A stretch of DNA of 64,000 nt from an uncultured Lachnospiraceae bacterium (GCA_946628415.1 CAMOWK010000005.1:1-64000); one strand, 5' to 3'; shown: positions 16,313-24,493, numbered from the stretch's first letter. Notes: generated from the sequence alone by a model not told the origin. Translations and numbers: made by a program.

Positions 16313-16779
16313 ATGGGAGAAAAAGTAGTAGAAAAACCAAGGGAGAACAGAGAGTATAGGGACAGCGTGTTTGTTGATCTGTTCCAAACAAGTGAGTTTG
16401 CGCAGGAGTATGCGAAGGAATTATCCAGATGGCTTATGAATCTGGGGGATGATTGGGACGGAAAAATAAAAGCTCCGGTATATCAGAGCCGTTTAAAAGG
16501 GCGGTCAACGATTGCATACAGTCCAATATCCTAAAGGATTATCTCAAGTCAAGAGGCGCGGAGGTATTTAATATGTTATTTGCGGAATATGATTATAATG
16601 AAGATATAGCCGTTAAGCAGGCTGAGGCTTATGAGGAAGGCGTTGCTAATGGTTTAGAAGAGGGAATAGAAACATCTATCCGAAGGTTAATGAATAATAT
16701 GAATATTTCTCAGGATAAGGCAATGGATTATCTTGGGATTCCTGAAGAAGACAGGGATAAATATATGGAAAAGGTATAG
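16313..16779 (+). pseudogene. Remnant of an Rpn/PD-(D/E)XK transposase-like nuclease gene
   Basis: An excellent AAGGAGG (16298-16304) and ATG at 16313 open a frame whose first ~45 residues (ENREYRDSVFVDLF...) match the N-terminus of Rpn-family recombination-promoting nucleases. The reading then runs out of register. A second frame from about 16480 to 16779 encodes the family's C-terminal tail (KRAVNDCIQSNILKDYL, then AEAYEEGVANGLEEG and a helical end). The central PD-(D/E)XK catalytic part, roughly 150-200 residues, is missing, so this is an internal deletion with a frameshift. Confidence 0.8.
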
Positions 16780-16794
16780 GGGTTTCCTATACCT
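16772..16794. terminator. Hairpin between convergent genes
   Basis: AGGTATAGG (16772-16780) pairs perfectly with CCTATACCT (16786-16794) and includes the stop of the broken gene. It lacks a T run, so termination on either strand is possible but weak. Confidence 0.45.
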
Positions 16795-17354
16795 CACTCC
16801 TGCACTCTGTTCAGATATCTTGCCCATTCAAATGTAACGTCTTTGTAGCTGATCTTGAATTGATACGAAATGGCATCGGCACCGGTGATGTCATCTGTTG
16901 GAAGCTCGATTCCGAGGGCTGCTGTGTTGCTGACTTCGGATGTTGTATTTCCGCTTATGTCATTTCCTGCGCTACTTGTGATATCACTTGTGGCAATCGT
17001 AGTTTCACCGGGTTTCATTTCCTGCATATCATAAAGATAAGCACCTTCCAGTGAACGGATCAGAGTAGAAATGTCAGCGGCATTTACATCCTCATCAGGA
17101 ATTTCTTTAAGAAGAACGCCATTTGCGTCGTAGTATTTGTAACCGTCTTTAACTGCTTTTTCAAGAGTACCGCCGATGAATGTGATAAGCGTTTCATCGG
17201 CATAGCTCTTTGTGAAGTTTGTATTCTGTGAGTTGTGAGGCTCAACGATAAGAGCCTCGACAATTAGCTGTATTTCATTTTCCGAAACAGTGAATTTCTT
17301 TATCACTGCATCCCTGAATGTAAAATTATTAATTTCATTTTTTGAAATAAACAT
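16794..17354 (-). CDS. Hypothetical protein
   Basis: 186 residues, not recognised. No signal peptide or membrane helix. The first ~115 residues mix strands and helices. A Ser/Thr-rich, low-complexity stretch (about 120-150, ATSDITSSAGNDISGN) precedes a C-terminal segment ending FEWARYLNRVQE. It follows the MIF-like gene by 51 bases on the same strand, so the two are probably co-transcribed. Confidence 0.7.
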   Translation of the reverse strand: MFISKNEINNFTFRDAVIKKFTVSENEIQLIVEALIVEPHNSQNTNFTKSYADETLITFIGGTLEKAVKDGYKYYDANGVLLKEIPDEDVNAADISTLIRSLEGAYLYDMQEMKPGETTIATSDITSSAGNDISGNTTSEVSNTAALGIELPTDDITGADAISYQFKISYKDVTFEWARYLNRVQE

Positions 17355-17405
17355 GTCATTTCCACCTTAAGATTATTATTCCGAAGGACTTTTCATTTGT
17401 CTTTT

Positions 17406-17747
17406 TTAGAAGTTTCCGCCGTTCCATCCCCAGTCGGTTGTTGATCTGTATTCAACATAGATGTTACCGGCAGGGATACCGAGTTCCTCTTCGTAAATTC
17501 TGCAGATTTCCGCTGTCATTTTGTCTGATGCAGGAGAATTGGAACCGCCGAAAATGTCGACCGATACGTAGGCAGCTTTTTCCATCTTGTTTCCTGCAAA
17601 GTAAAGAGTATAGTCATCATCAAAACCTATCATTACGAAACGTTCGGACTTTCCTATTATGGAAGCAGCCTCCCCGAGTCTGGCTTTAATGATATCCTTT
17701 TTTTCGTCACTGACTTTAAGTGTAATCTTTGAATCAATAAATGGCAT
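17406..17747 (-). CDS. MIF-family tautomerase homologue
   Basis: 113 residues, the length of MIF/phenylpyruvate tautomerase proteins. After Met removal the N-terminus would be Pro (MPFIDSKI), the catalytic base of the tautomerase superfamily. The GFDDDYTLYFAG and VSVDIFGGS segments fit MIF strands, and the C-terminus ends GWNGGNF. A strong AAGGAGG precedes the ATG. Family: mammalian MIF is a cytokine, and bacterial homologues are uncommon with mostly unproven roles. Confidence 0.85.
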   Translation of the reverse strand: MPFIDSKITLKVSDEKKDIIKARLGEAASIIGKSERFVMIGFDDDYTLYFAGNKMEKAAYVSVDIFGGSNSPASDKMTAEICRIYEEELGIPAGNIYVEYRSTTDWGWNGGNF

Positions 17748-17782
17748 GATATAATCCTCCTTTTTTGTTGCGCTTTTGTTGT

Positions 17783-17812
17783 ATTATAAATATTAAAATG
17801 ATATCATGTCCA
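17783..17812 (-). promoter_or_regulatory. Promoter of the MIF-like gene
   Basis: On the minus strand TGGACA (17807-17812) and TATAAT (17783-17788) are 18 bases apart, 36 bases before the start codon. Confidence 0.65.
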
Positions 17813-17860
17813 GTAGAAAATGACTGGTGCTATATTATTATAAAAAGGATGGAGAATGAC

Positions 17861-18508
17861 ATGAGAAAAATTGCATTACTGATTGTAACAGGACTTTTGG
17901 GAGCAGCACTTTTGACAGGCTGTGGAGCAAAGAAGGATACTTCAAGTGAGACCGCTACTGCAGCAGATACATCATCTGCAAATTCGGCTGGGCAGTCTAA
18001 AGAAACACCTGAAACCTTTGGAGATATATATAATACTCCGGGTTATACAGAAAATGGATCATCCTGCTATGATAATAAATTTATATTAGCATATGAAGCA
18101 GATGGGATATATTACAGAGCTATAGCAGATCTTACAGATGAGCAGAGCAAAACTATAAACGATGCATATGGAACTGAAGATTTTGATGTTAAGATTAAGG
18201 CGGCTACGGAATCATTAAAAGTATCGAGCTTTGAGAATCTCAGCGACACTATCCCATCTCAGGAAGAGATGGACAAATGGATCGGCATGACAGGTGAGGA
18301 GCTTTTAGATGATGGCTGGACAGTATGGGGATATGATCTCGAGAATATGGAATTCAACATGGGCAAAGGTGCGTTTATTTATATCATAACATTTGACGGC
18401 TCAATTTCTGAGTTTTCAGATGAAAATGAATATCCGGAGCTTAAGCCTTGTAAAGTGACATCAGTTAAGTTTGATGGATTAGGAGAAGCAACCACGCTAT
18501 ATGAATAA
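17861..18508 (+). CDS. Secreted lipoprotein, unrecognised
   Basis: 215 residues from ATG 17861, with GGAG seven bases before; upstream in-frame starts would add an unlikely N-terminus. The signal peptide ends in lipobox LLTGC, with C21 as the lipidated residue. A short Ser/Thr/Ala linker leads to a soluble acidic domain of unknown type. The last eight bases overlap the following acyltransferase gene. Confidence 0.82.
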   Translation: MRKIALLIVTGLLGAALLTGCGAKKDTSSETATAADTSSANSAGQSKETPETFGDIYNTPGYTENGSSCYDNKFILAYEADGIYYRAIADLTDEQSKTINDAYGTEDFDVKIKAATESLKVSSFENLSDTIPSQEEMDKWIGMTGEELLDDGWTVWGYDLENMEFNMGKGAFIYIITFDGSISEFSDENEYPELKPCKVTSVKFDGLGEATTLYE

Positions 18509-19850
18509 GAATAAGAAAAATGACATGCGGCCTTTTGATATGAAGAAGGAACCGAAAACGGTGCCAAAATACCTTCTGCCGCTTGTATGGGGCGGTGCAT
18601 TTTTTGCTACGGCTCCGCAGAAACTTAAGATTAAAAAGACTGGGATGGAGGGAATTAAGCCTCCATTCCTTGTTTTGTCTATGCATCAGGGTTTTTCTGA
18701 TTACTTTATAGCACCGAGGGCGCTATTTCCTTATAAAGCCAATTATGTATCCGATATGGAAGGGTTCGCAAATTATGGCGAATGGCTCTACAGGAGTATA
18801 GGCTGTATCGGTAAGAGGCGTTATACGCCGGATGTGACGGTGATTCAAAATATAGGTAAATGCTTCAATGCAGGAAATCCGGTGGTCATTTTCCCTGAAT
18901 CAAGGCATTCAAATGTCGGGACAACGGCGAAACTTCCGAAGAATCTCGGTCGGCTGGCGATACATTTTGCAAAGAGATATAATACGCCGCTGGTAATTCT
19001 TTCCATACACGGAAGCTATCTGGCAAATCCTTTCTGGGATGAGGAGCATACGAGAAAGGGCAGAATGGAGGCGGAGCTGAAGCTTCTTTATACTGCGGAG
19101 GAGCTTCTAAGCCGGAACGAGGATATTATTCAGAAGAGGATTGAAGATGCCCTTACGTACGATGAATACGAATGGCAGCAGCAGAATAATCTTGTATTTG
19201 CGGGGAAGAATCTTGCGGAAGGGCTTTCAAAGCCGCTTTATCAGTGCAGATCCTGCGGCACGAAGTACAAGATGGTTTCAAAAGATGACAGAATCGGCTG
19301 CACTGCCTGCAGAAAGGTATGGAAGTTTATTCCCAAAGGATATCTCAGGGATACAAGAGGCAGAAAATACAGCATTACCGAGTGGTATGACTGGGAGCGG
19401 GAAAATGTATTGAAAGAGCTTTCAGAATATGAATATCCAAACAAGAAGGGCGATGGTGCTGTTTCCGGACAAGTAGGATTTAGAAAAGAATTTCGGGTTC
19501 AAATAGAGGCACTCCCTAATGAAAAAGGTTTTGTAAATCTTGGAGAGGGAAAGCTTACTCTTACAGATAAAGAATTCATACTTAAGTTCAGGCAGGAAAG
19601 AAGATACAATTACATTCCTAAGGATTGGAAGATAGAGAAGAAGGACGGAGTAAAAACCGTCAGCATTTCATTTCCGCATAAATATAGAGAATCGCTCCAG
19701 ACAGAGTATAACTACAGAGGTAAGGGCATGGCAATCGTGCTGTCAAATACAGACGCCACATATTATCTATACTCGGATGACAAGGATTTTAATGTGACTG
19801 AACTGCAGTTCATAGCGGAAAATTTATCGGAGGGACAGTCCCCTTGGTAA
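18501..19850 (+). CDS. PlsC-like acyltransferase fused to a zinc ribbon
   Basis: 449 residues. The acyltransferase part (about 30-210) has HQGFSD (HX4D) and FPESRHS, a variant of the FPEGTRS motif of 1-acylglycerol-3-phosphate acyltransferases. A zinc ribbon (about 247-275, CRSCG ... CTAC) and an unassigned beta-rich C-terminal domain (about 310-445) follow. The nearest AGGAG is 15 bases before the ATG, so translation probably relies on coupling to the overlapping lipoprotein gene. The last residues (LSEGQSPW) and the stop codon are supplied by the palindromic repeat at 19823-19880. Inferred: acylates a glycerolipid or a related substrate at the membrane. Confidence 0.82.
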   Translation: MNKNKKNDMRPFDMKKEPKTVPKYLLPLVWGGAFFATAPQKLKIKKTGMEGIKPPFLVLSMHQGFSDYFIAPRALFPYKANYVSDMEGFANYGEWLYRSIGCIGKRRYTPDVTVIQNIGKCFNAGNPVVIFPESRHSNVGTTAKLPKNLGRLAIHFAKRYNTPLVILSIHGSYLANPFWDEEHTRKGRMEAELKLLYTAEELLSRNEDIIQKRIEDALTYDEYEWQQQNNLVFAGKNLAEGLSKPLYQCRSCGTKYKMVSKDDRIGCTACRKVWKFIPKGYLRDTRGRKYSITEWYDWERENVLKELSEYEYPNKKGDGAVSGQVGFRKEFRVQIEALPNEKGFVNLGEGKLTLTDKEFILKFRQERRYNYIPKDWKIEKKDGVKTVSISFPHKYRESLQTEYNYRGKGMAIVLSNTDATYYLYSDDKDFNVTELQFIAENLSEGQSPW

Positions 19851-19880
19851 ATTCTCCATGGGGACTGTCCCTCCGGTAAA
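19823..19880. repeat. Palindromic repeat, copy 1 (GACAGTCC type)
   Basis: Long inverted repeat with arms CGGAGGGACAGTCCCC and GGGGACTGTCCCTCCG. It lies between the convergent acyltransferase and thioesterase genes and supplies the acyltransferase stop codon, so it may act as a two-way terminator. Related copies: 21211, 22199 and 28698. Confidence 0.88.
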
Positions 19881-19886
19881 AATGTA

Positions 19887-20366
19887 TCAGATAGAAACAG
19901 TCTTCCTTGATTCACGTCTTTTCTTTGCAATTTCAAACTCGGCCTTTTCGGATTCATTTGAAAGGGTCAGTCCATATGGAACCGGAACGGGCTTTCCGTC
20001 CTTATCAACGCACACTTCGGTAAGATATGCGCGGTTGATAGGTCGACGGAGGCCTGTTTTTACGTCCTCAACGTACGTATCAACTCTGACGTCAATTGAT
20101 GTATTCCCCACATAAACAACTTTCCCGATTATAACAAGTATGTCGCCGAGATAAGCACCATTTTTAAATTCCAAATGGTCAACTGCAGCGGTAGTAACGA
20201 CAATTCCCGAATGTCTCATTGCTGTGACTCCGGCAGTCGTATCTATCCATTCCATAAGCCGACCGCCGAAGAGTCTTCCGAAGCCATTTATATCTTCATA
20301 CTGAAGGCAGTGAATGGTTTCAGTTTTAGAATCTTCGATCGTTTTATATCCTTTTTCGAAATGCAT
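19887..20366 (-). CDS. Acyl-CoA thioesterase (hotdog fold)
   Basis: 159 residues. The N-terminal GRLFGGRLMEWIDTTAG stretch (about 30-46) carries the conserved catalytic region of YciA/BACH-type acyl-CoA hydrolases, followed by DHLEFKNGAYLGDI and YVGNTSIDVRV strands. It hydrolyses acyl-CoA to free acid and CoA in the cytoplasm; chain-length preference cannot be told. It is convergent with the acyltransferase, facing it across the palindromic repeat. Start ATG follows AAAGGAT. Confidence 0.9.
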   Translation of the reverse strand: MHFEKGYKTIEDSKTETIHCLQYEDINGFGRLFGGRLMEWIDTTAGVTAMRHSGIVVTTAAVDHLEFKNGAYLGDILVIIGKVVYVGNTSIDVRVDTYVEDVKTGLRRPINRAYLTEVCVDKDGKPVPVPYGLTLSNESEKAEFEIAKKRRESRKTVSI

Positions 20367-20408
20367 TTTTCTATCCTTTCGTTACTACCGCTGTTAATTG
20401 AGTTTTAT

Positions 20409-21044
20409 TTACTCCTGAAGCTTGAAATACTCTTTTCCGTGCTTGCACCATGGGCAGGTCCAGTCATCAGGCAGCTCTTCAAATGGAACACCTTCAACGG
20501 CTTCATCATATGTATATCCGCAGATTTCACATACCCAAACCTTGCTGTCTGATTTAGGCGCAGCTTCTTTTTTAGGCTTTACATTTGCATGGTAAAATGA
20601 ATAGCTCATAGCATTATTATCTGAAAGATTTTCTCCATCATCTACAGATGCGATGAAGAGAGTGTGGCTTCCAAGATCTATTGACTGCTCTACGCTAAGT
20701 GAAAGATATCCGCAGGTTCCTTTTGTAATGTAAGGAATTCCGTTTGCGGCAAAGGCAAAGTCCTTAAAGTCAGCAAACTTGTCAACATCTTTGCCGCTCT
20801 GGAAGCCGAAATGCTTGAAGAGAGAGAAGTCGGCACTTTCATCGATAAACGATACATTTATCCTGCCGGTTCTCTTTATCATTCCTTCCGTGTAGTTCTG
20901 CTTATTCACAGTAACTGATACTCTGTTTGGCTCTGATGTCTGCTGCATAACAGTATTGACAATGCAGCCGTTCATCTTGTCGCCTTCTTTGGCGGTCAGA
21001 ACGAAGAGTCCGTAAGTCAGCTTAAACATTACAGTATTATCCAT
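20409..21044 (-). CDS. hrb: Hrb: flavin reductase domain fused to rubredoxin
   Basis: 211 residues. The N-terminal flavin reductase-like FMN domain (about 1-160) includes GCIVNTVMQQTSEP and INVSFI. The C-terminal rubredoxin (about 168-208) has CEICGYTYDEAVEG and CPWC, four iron-binding Cys. In Moorella, high-molecular-weight rubredoxin passes electrons from NAD(P)H to FprA; here FprA is 13 kb away instead of adjacent. A GAGGGGGT ribosome site precedes the ATG. Confidence 0.93.
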   Translation of the reverse strand: MDNTVMFKLTYGLFVLTAKEGDKMNGCIVNTVMQQTSEPNRVSVTVNKQNYTEGMIKRTGRINVSFIDESADFSLFKHFGFQSGKDVDKFADFKDFAFAANGIPYITKGTCGYLSLSVEQSIDLGSHTLFIASVDDGENLSDNNAMSYSFYHANVKPKKEAAPKSDSKVWVCEICGYTYDEAVEGVPFEELPDDWTCPWCKHGKEYFKLQE

Positions 21045-21210
21045 TTTTTGTTACCCCCTCAAATAGTATTTTTTAGTCGAAGCTCACACCGAAATGATAA
21101 CCCAAAGAATCCCTTGACCATATAAAATGGTTCGACATCCGGTATTCAGCTTCAATATCTTATTCAATGATAATCGAGACAGGGGGTGTATGTCAAATGA
21201 ATCAAAGGAA

Positions 21211-21268
21211 TTTACCAGAGGGACAGACCCCTTGGCAAATTTACCACGGGGTCTGTCCCTCTGGTAAA
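21211..21268. repeat. Palindromic repeat, copy 2 (GACAGACC type)
   Basis: Arms TTTACCAGAGGGACAGACCC and GGGTCTGTCCCTCTGGTAAA enclose a CTTGGCAAATTTACCACG centre. It lies between the divergent hrb and membrane/HTH genes, 167 bases upstream of hrb. The wider gap 21045-21472 also holds a promoter and a palindrome. Confidence 0.9.
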
Positions 21269-21322
21269 TAACTAGTATTCGATAGCAAAATGACATCATG
21301 AAAAGATATTTGTAAAATATAG

Positions 21323-21351
21323 TTGACAAACTGCTACCAAAGATGTATTAT
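21323..21351 (+). promoter_or_regulatory. Promoter of the membrane/HTH pair
   Basis: TTGACA (21323-21328), 17 bases, TATTAT (21346-21351); a TATAAT lies three bases further on. Confidence 0.75.
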
Positions 21352-21366
21352 AATGCCAGAAGCTTC

Positions 21367-21380
21367 AAAGAACGTTCTTT
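21367..21380. promoter_or_regulatory. Palindromic operator candidate
   Basis: Perfect 14-base palindrome AAAGAACGTTCTTT a few bases after the likely transcription start. It could be bound by the HTH protein of the same operon. Confidence 0.5.
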
Positions 21381-21472
21381 ATTTTTATGAAATCAACAAT
21401 CCGGTTATTGAAGTCGGTATAAGTGATTAACATGAAAAATGACTATTTAATTTAGAAAGAAGGAAAAAAGTT

Positions 21473-21997
21473 ATGGATATTTTCAGTTCATTATTATTAG
21501 TAGCAGTAATACTTATCGCAACTATAGGATTTGTTTTTTTGGCACTTAAGTTATTAAATAAAGATGGAAATGCATTGACAAAGTATGATGAGAGACAGAA
21601 AATGGCTCGAGGTGAGGCGTATAAATATGCATTTTTCTCTGTGATCATTGCAGATGGCGTGCTTATGTTCGCCGGTATTTTTGGAGACGGCTTTAAGTCT
21701 CTTGGTTTTAACATCTTCTTTATTCCGATATTTATCGGCGTAGTAGTTCAGGTTTCAGTCAGTATTTTCAAGGATGCATATGTAGGACTTAATACTAACA
21801 TGACAAAATTTATGATATTCATGTTCATTGTATCGGCATTTAATCTTGGACTTGGAATCAGAGCAATAGTTGCAAAGGAAATGATTGTTGATGGCGAACT
21901 TCAGACACCGTTTCTGAATATATTGTGCGGACTTCTTTTTATTATCCTTGCCGTTGAACTATTAATAAAGATGCTCATTGATAAAAAGGAGGACTAG
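21473..21997 (+). CDS. Membrane protein paired with an HTH regulator
   Basis: 174 residues. Five membrane helices are visible (about 5-26, 50-70, 78-100, 112-134, 147-166). The YDERQKMARGEAY motif after helix 1 is typical of small Firmicute membrane proteins that sit before a Cro/C1-type regulator. Its stop codon lies five bases before the HTH start, and that gene's ribosome site lies inside this coding sequence, so translation is coupled. Role unknown; possibly it senses membrane state and controls the regulator. Confidence 0.8.
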   Translation: MDIFSSLLLVAVILIATIGFVFLALKLLNKDGNALTKYDERQKMARGEAYKYAFFSVIIADGVLMFAGIFGDGFKSLGFNIFFIPIFIGVVVQVSVSIFKDAYVGLNTNMTKFMIFMFIVSAFNLGLGIRAIVAKEMIVDGELQTPFLNILCGLLFIILAVELLIKMLIDKKED

Positions 21998-22001
21998 CGA
22001 T

Positions 22002-22196
22002 ATGAAAAATCTAAGACTTAAGGCAGCGAGAGCCGGTCTTGACATGTCGCAGGACGACCTCGCGAAGAAGGTAGGAGTGTCACGACAGACGATAAGCGCT
22101 GTAGAAAAGGGTGATTATAATCCCACAATCAATCTATGCATTGCAATCTGCAAAGCACTTGGTAAGACGCTTGATGAATTATTCTGGGAAGAGTAG
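22002..22196 (+). CDS. Small Cro/C1-type transcriptional regulator
   Basis: 64 residues from ATG 22002, with AAGGAGG at 21986-21992 inside the previous gene. Nearly all of it is one helix-turn-helix (DDLAKKVGVSRQTISAVEKG). It ends LGKTLDELFWEE, as in the short YvaO/YozG-like regulators co-transcribed with membrane partners. Confidence 0.92.
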   Translation: MKNLRLKAARAGLDMSQDDLAKKVGVSRQTISAVEKGDYNPTINLCIAICKALGKTLDELFWEE

Positions 22197-22198
22197 AC

Positions 22199-22273
22199 TG
22201 GGACAGCCGCAAAATTTTCCATGGGGACAGTCCCTCCGGTAAATTTACCACGGGGTCTGTCCCTCTGGTAAAT
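22199..22273. repeat. Palindromic repeat, rearranged copy 3
   Basis: This copy joins pieces of both variants: a GACAGTCCCTCCGGTAAA half and then a TTTACCACGGGGTCTGTCCC half, with a damaged left end. It lies between the convergent HTH gene and bioB. Confidence 0.75.
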
Positions 22274-23268
22274 TAGATTATGGTTCGGCCGAGTTTGGTG
22301 AGCATTGCACGATCACTTTTAATGGTGGAACCGGTGGTTGTCAGCATGTTGCCTGTTATGGTCGCACTTGCACCGCCTCTAAATGCATTGATTCCGGTTT
22401 CTGTCATGAGACGTCTTCCTGCTGCAAGACGAATATCCGCTTCAGGATTTATAAATCTGAAGATGGCTATGGTACGAAGAATCTCATCTTCGGTAAGTCG
22501 TGGCAGCGTCTCAAGGGGAGTTCCCGGAATTGGTATAAGGGCATTTATCGGAATGGATTTAATTCCTAGAGAAGAAAGTGTAAATGCCATATCTATCCGA
22601 TCATCCATCGTTTCACCCATCCCGATTATTCCGCCTGAACATACAGAGAGCCCGGCAGCCTGGGCTCTTTTTATATTTGCAATCTTGTCGTCAAATGAAT
22701 GTGTGGTACATATTTCGCTGAAAAATCTTCTGGATGTTTCGATGTTATTATGATAGCTCGAAACCCCTGCCGCATGCAGCCTTTCGAATTGCTCGGCAGT
22801 GAGAAAACCAAGAGATGCACAGAGAGAAATGTTTAGCTCCTGTTTCATTTTACTGTAATACTCAAGCAGCTTTTCAAAATCTTCGTCAAGAGGAGAACGT
22901 CCGGCCGTAACGATAGCAAAGCGGTTGACCCCTTCTTCCTCGTTTGATTTTGCTTCCTTAATAATTGCTTCATAAGGTAGAAGCTTATGGATATCGCAGT
23001 TCGTATGGCTGTGCGCAGACTGGGCACAGAACTTACAGTCTTCGCCGCAGTTGCCGCCTTTGCCATTTATGATTGTGCATAGATCAACTGTGTCACCGAC
23101 AAGAGTTTCCCTGATCCTGTCAGCGTTCTCCATAAGGACAGATAGCTCCCCTTCTTTCAGAAAACTAATGTCATCCTCCTCGCAAAGCCTCTTCCCATCA
23201 AGAATATCATCAGTAATTTTTCTTATAGAAAATGTATCGTTAACAGATTTTTTCTCGTGATCGTACAT
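22273..23268 (-). CDS. bioB: Biotin synthase
   Basis: 331 residues from ATG 23268, which has GAGG nearby; the frame stays open upstream but adds 27 hydrophobic, unconserved residues. Radical-SAM cysteines C74, C78 and C81 (CGEDCKFC) bind the 4Fe-4S cluster. YHNNIETS and the LAAGRR region, whose Arg ligates the 2Fe-2S cluster, are present. It inserts sulfur into dethiobiotin. No other biotin gene is nearby. A consensus promoter lies directly upstream. Confidence 0.95.
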   Translation of the reverse strand: MYDHEKKSVNDTFSIRKITDDILDGKRLCEEDDISFLKEGELSVLMENADRIRETLVGDTVDLCTIINGKGGNCGEDCKFCAQSAHSHTNCDIHKLLPYEAIIKEAKSNEEEGVNRFAIVTAGRSPLDEDFEKLLEYYSKMKQELNISLCASLGFLTAEQFERLHAAGVSSYHNNIETSRRFFSEICTTHSFDDKIANIKRAQAAGLSVCSGGIIGMGETMDDRIDMAFTLSSLGIKSIPINALIPIPGTPLETLPRLTEDEILRTIAIFRFINPEADIRLAAGRRLMTETGINAFRGGASATITGNMLTTTGSTIKSDRAMLTKLGRTII

Positions 23269-23320
23269 TGTAAATACCTCATAAATGTATATAACAATTC
23301 TATTTAATACCAGCCACCTG

Positions 23321-23349
23321 ATTATAATTATATGCAGAGAAAATGTCAA
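23321..23349 (-). promoter_or_regulatory. Consensus promoter of bioB
   Basis: On the minus strand TTGACA (23344-23349) and TATAAT (23321-23326), both perfect, are 17 bases apart. Confidence 0.85.
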
Positions 23350-23360
23350 CTAATGTTATC

Positions 23361-23464
23361 GGTGAAGTTGACAAACTGTCTGTAGAATCAAATCAGACAA
23401 ACTGGTTATGATAGCGAAGTTGACAATCTGCCTGCTAAAGCGAATCAGACATATCGGTAAATAG
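23361..23464. repeat. 52-bp tandem duplication upstream of bioB
   Basis: Two imperfect copies with a 52-base offset. Each has GTTGACAA (23367 and 23419) and AATCAGACA (23391 and 23443), with an internal inverted repeat (TGTCTG/CAGACA in copy 1, a degraded CTGCCTG/CAGACA in copy 2). It lies between divergent bioB and an ABC transporter operon. It could be a regulator-binding array; no gene is seen in it. Confidence 0.65.
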
Positions 23465-23599
23465 CTGATTAGGCATATAATAGTGAGTTTTTTCAACCGA
23501 ATATAGAAAGAATAAGTATTTCGTGTTAAAATTTACTTTTAAGAATCTAAACAAAGATGCCGTAAGTTTTGTGTGGAGAGAATATCGGAGGACTGACCA

Positions 23600-24493
23600 T
23601 TGTTAAAGGTTGATAATATAAAAAAGAGTTTCGGAGCAAATCATGTTTTAAATGGCATTTCCTTTGAAGTTGCGCCGGGAAGCATATATGGACTTATCGG
23701 AAAGAATGGAGCAGGCAAAACCACGCTAATGAATATTATGGCGGGACTGATTCCGGCTGACAGCGGAAGTGTTACGGCTGATATTACACCTGCATCCACC
23801 AGCACTCAGCATGGAGCACTTATACATGGCAGCAGCCACATTGGTTACCTTCCGGATCTTCCAAATTATTTCGAGTATCTGACGACCGATGAATATCTTG
23901 ACTTTCTTCTCATGGGAAAAAAGAAAGAGAGAAGAGACGAGCTCCTTAAGACAGTGGGACTTCCGCACGGGGCAAAGATACAGAATATGTCCAGAGGCAT
24001 GAGGCAGAGGCTCGGAATTGCGGCGGTTCTCGTAAATGACCCAGATATCATTCTTCTTGATGAACCTACCAGTGCACTTGATCCTGCAGGTCGAAATGAT
24101 GTTAAAAATATCCTGCTTGATCTGAAAAATAAGGGGAAAACCATAATTCTGTCGACACATATTCTGGCAGATATGGACAGCTTATGTGATAAAGCCGGTT
24201 TCATGAATGGCGGTGTCATTGCACGCGAAGTTGATGTTAGGAAAGAAAAAGAAAGCAGCGAAGAAATGGTTATTACCTTTAGAGAAGAGCCGGATCTAAA
24301 AACACTGCACGAATATGCTCCAAGAATTTTTATTATAAATCCTACAACAATAAAGCTTTCGATTGATAGAGATAAAAGACTTGAAAGTCAAAGCAGAATA
24401 TTTGAAGGACTTTCAAAACTCGGACAGGAGGTTCTGTCAGTGAATACAGTCACACTCTCTCTTGACAGTATCTTTAAGGAGGTGTGCTTATAA
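23600..24493 (+). CDS. ABC transporter ATP-binding protein
   Basis: 297 residues, starting at TTG 23600 seven bases after GGAGG. Walker A GKNGAGKTT (about 36-44), an unusual signature SRGMRQRLG in place of LSGGQ, Walker B IILLDEPTSALD and the H-loop STH are present. This is the DrrA/CcmA-like class that pairs with ABC-2 permeases. It overlaps the permease start by one base (TAATG). Substrate unknown. Confidence 0.92.
   Translation: MLKVDNIKKSFGANHVLNGISFEVAPGSIYGLIGKNGAGKTTLMNIMAGLIPADSGSVTADITPASTSTQHGALIHGSSHIGYLPDLPNYFEYLTTDEYLDFLLMGKKKERRDELLKTVGLPHGAKIQNMSRGMRQRLGIAAVLVNDPDIILLDEPTSALDPAGRNDVKNILLDLKNKGKTIILSTHILADMDSLCDKAGFMNGGVIAREVDVRKEKESSEEMVITFREEPDLKTLHEYAPRIFIINPTTIKLSIDRDKRLESQSRIFEGLSKLGQEVLSVNTVTLSLDSIFKEVCL

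Noticed and set aside
8537-16779. A complete prophage or integrative element
   Set aside because: No integrase, structural, packaging or conjugation genes and no attachment repeats are seen; only accessory-type genes and a nuclease remnant.
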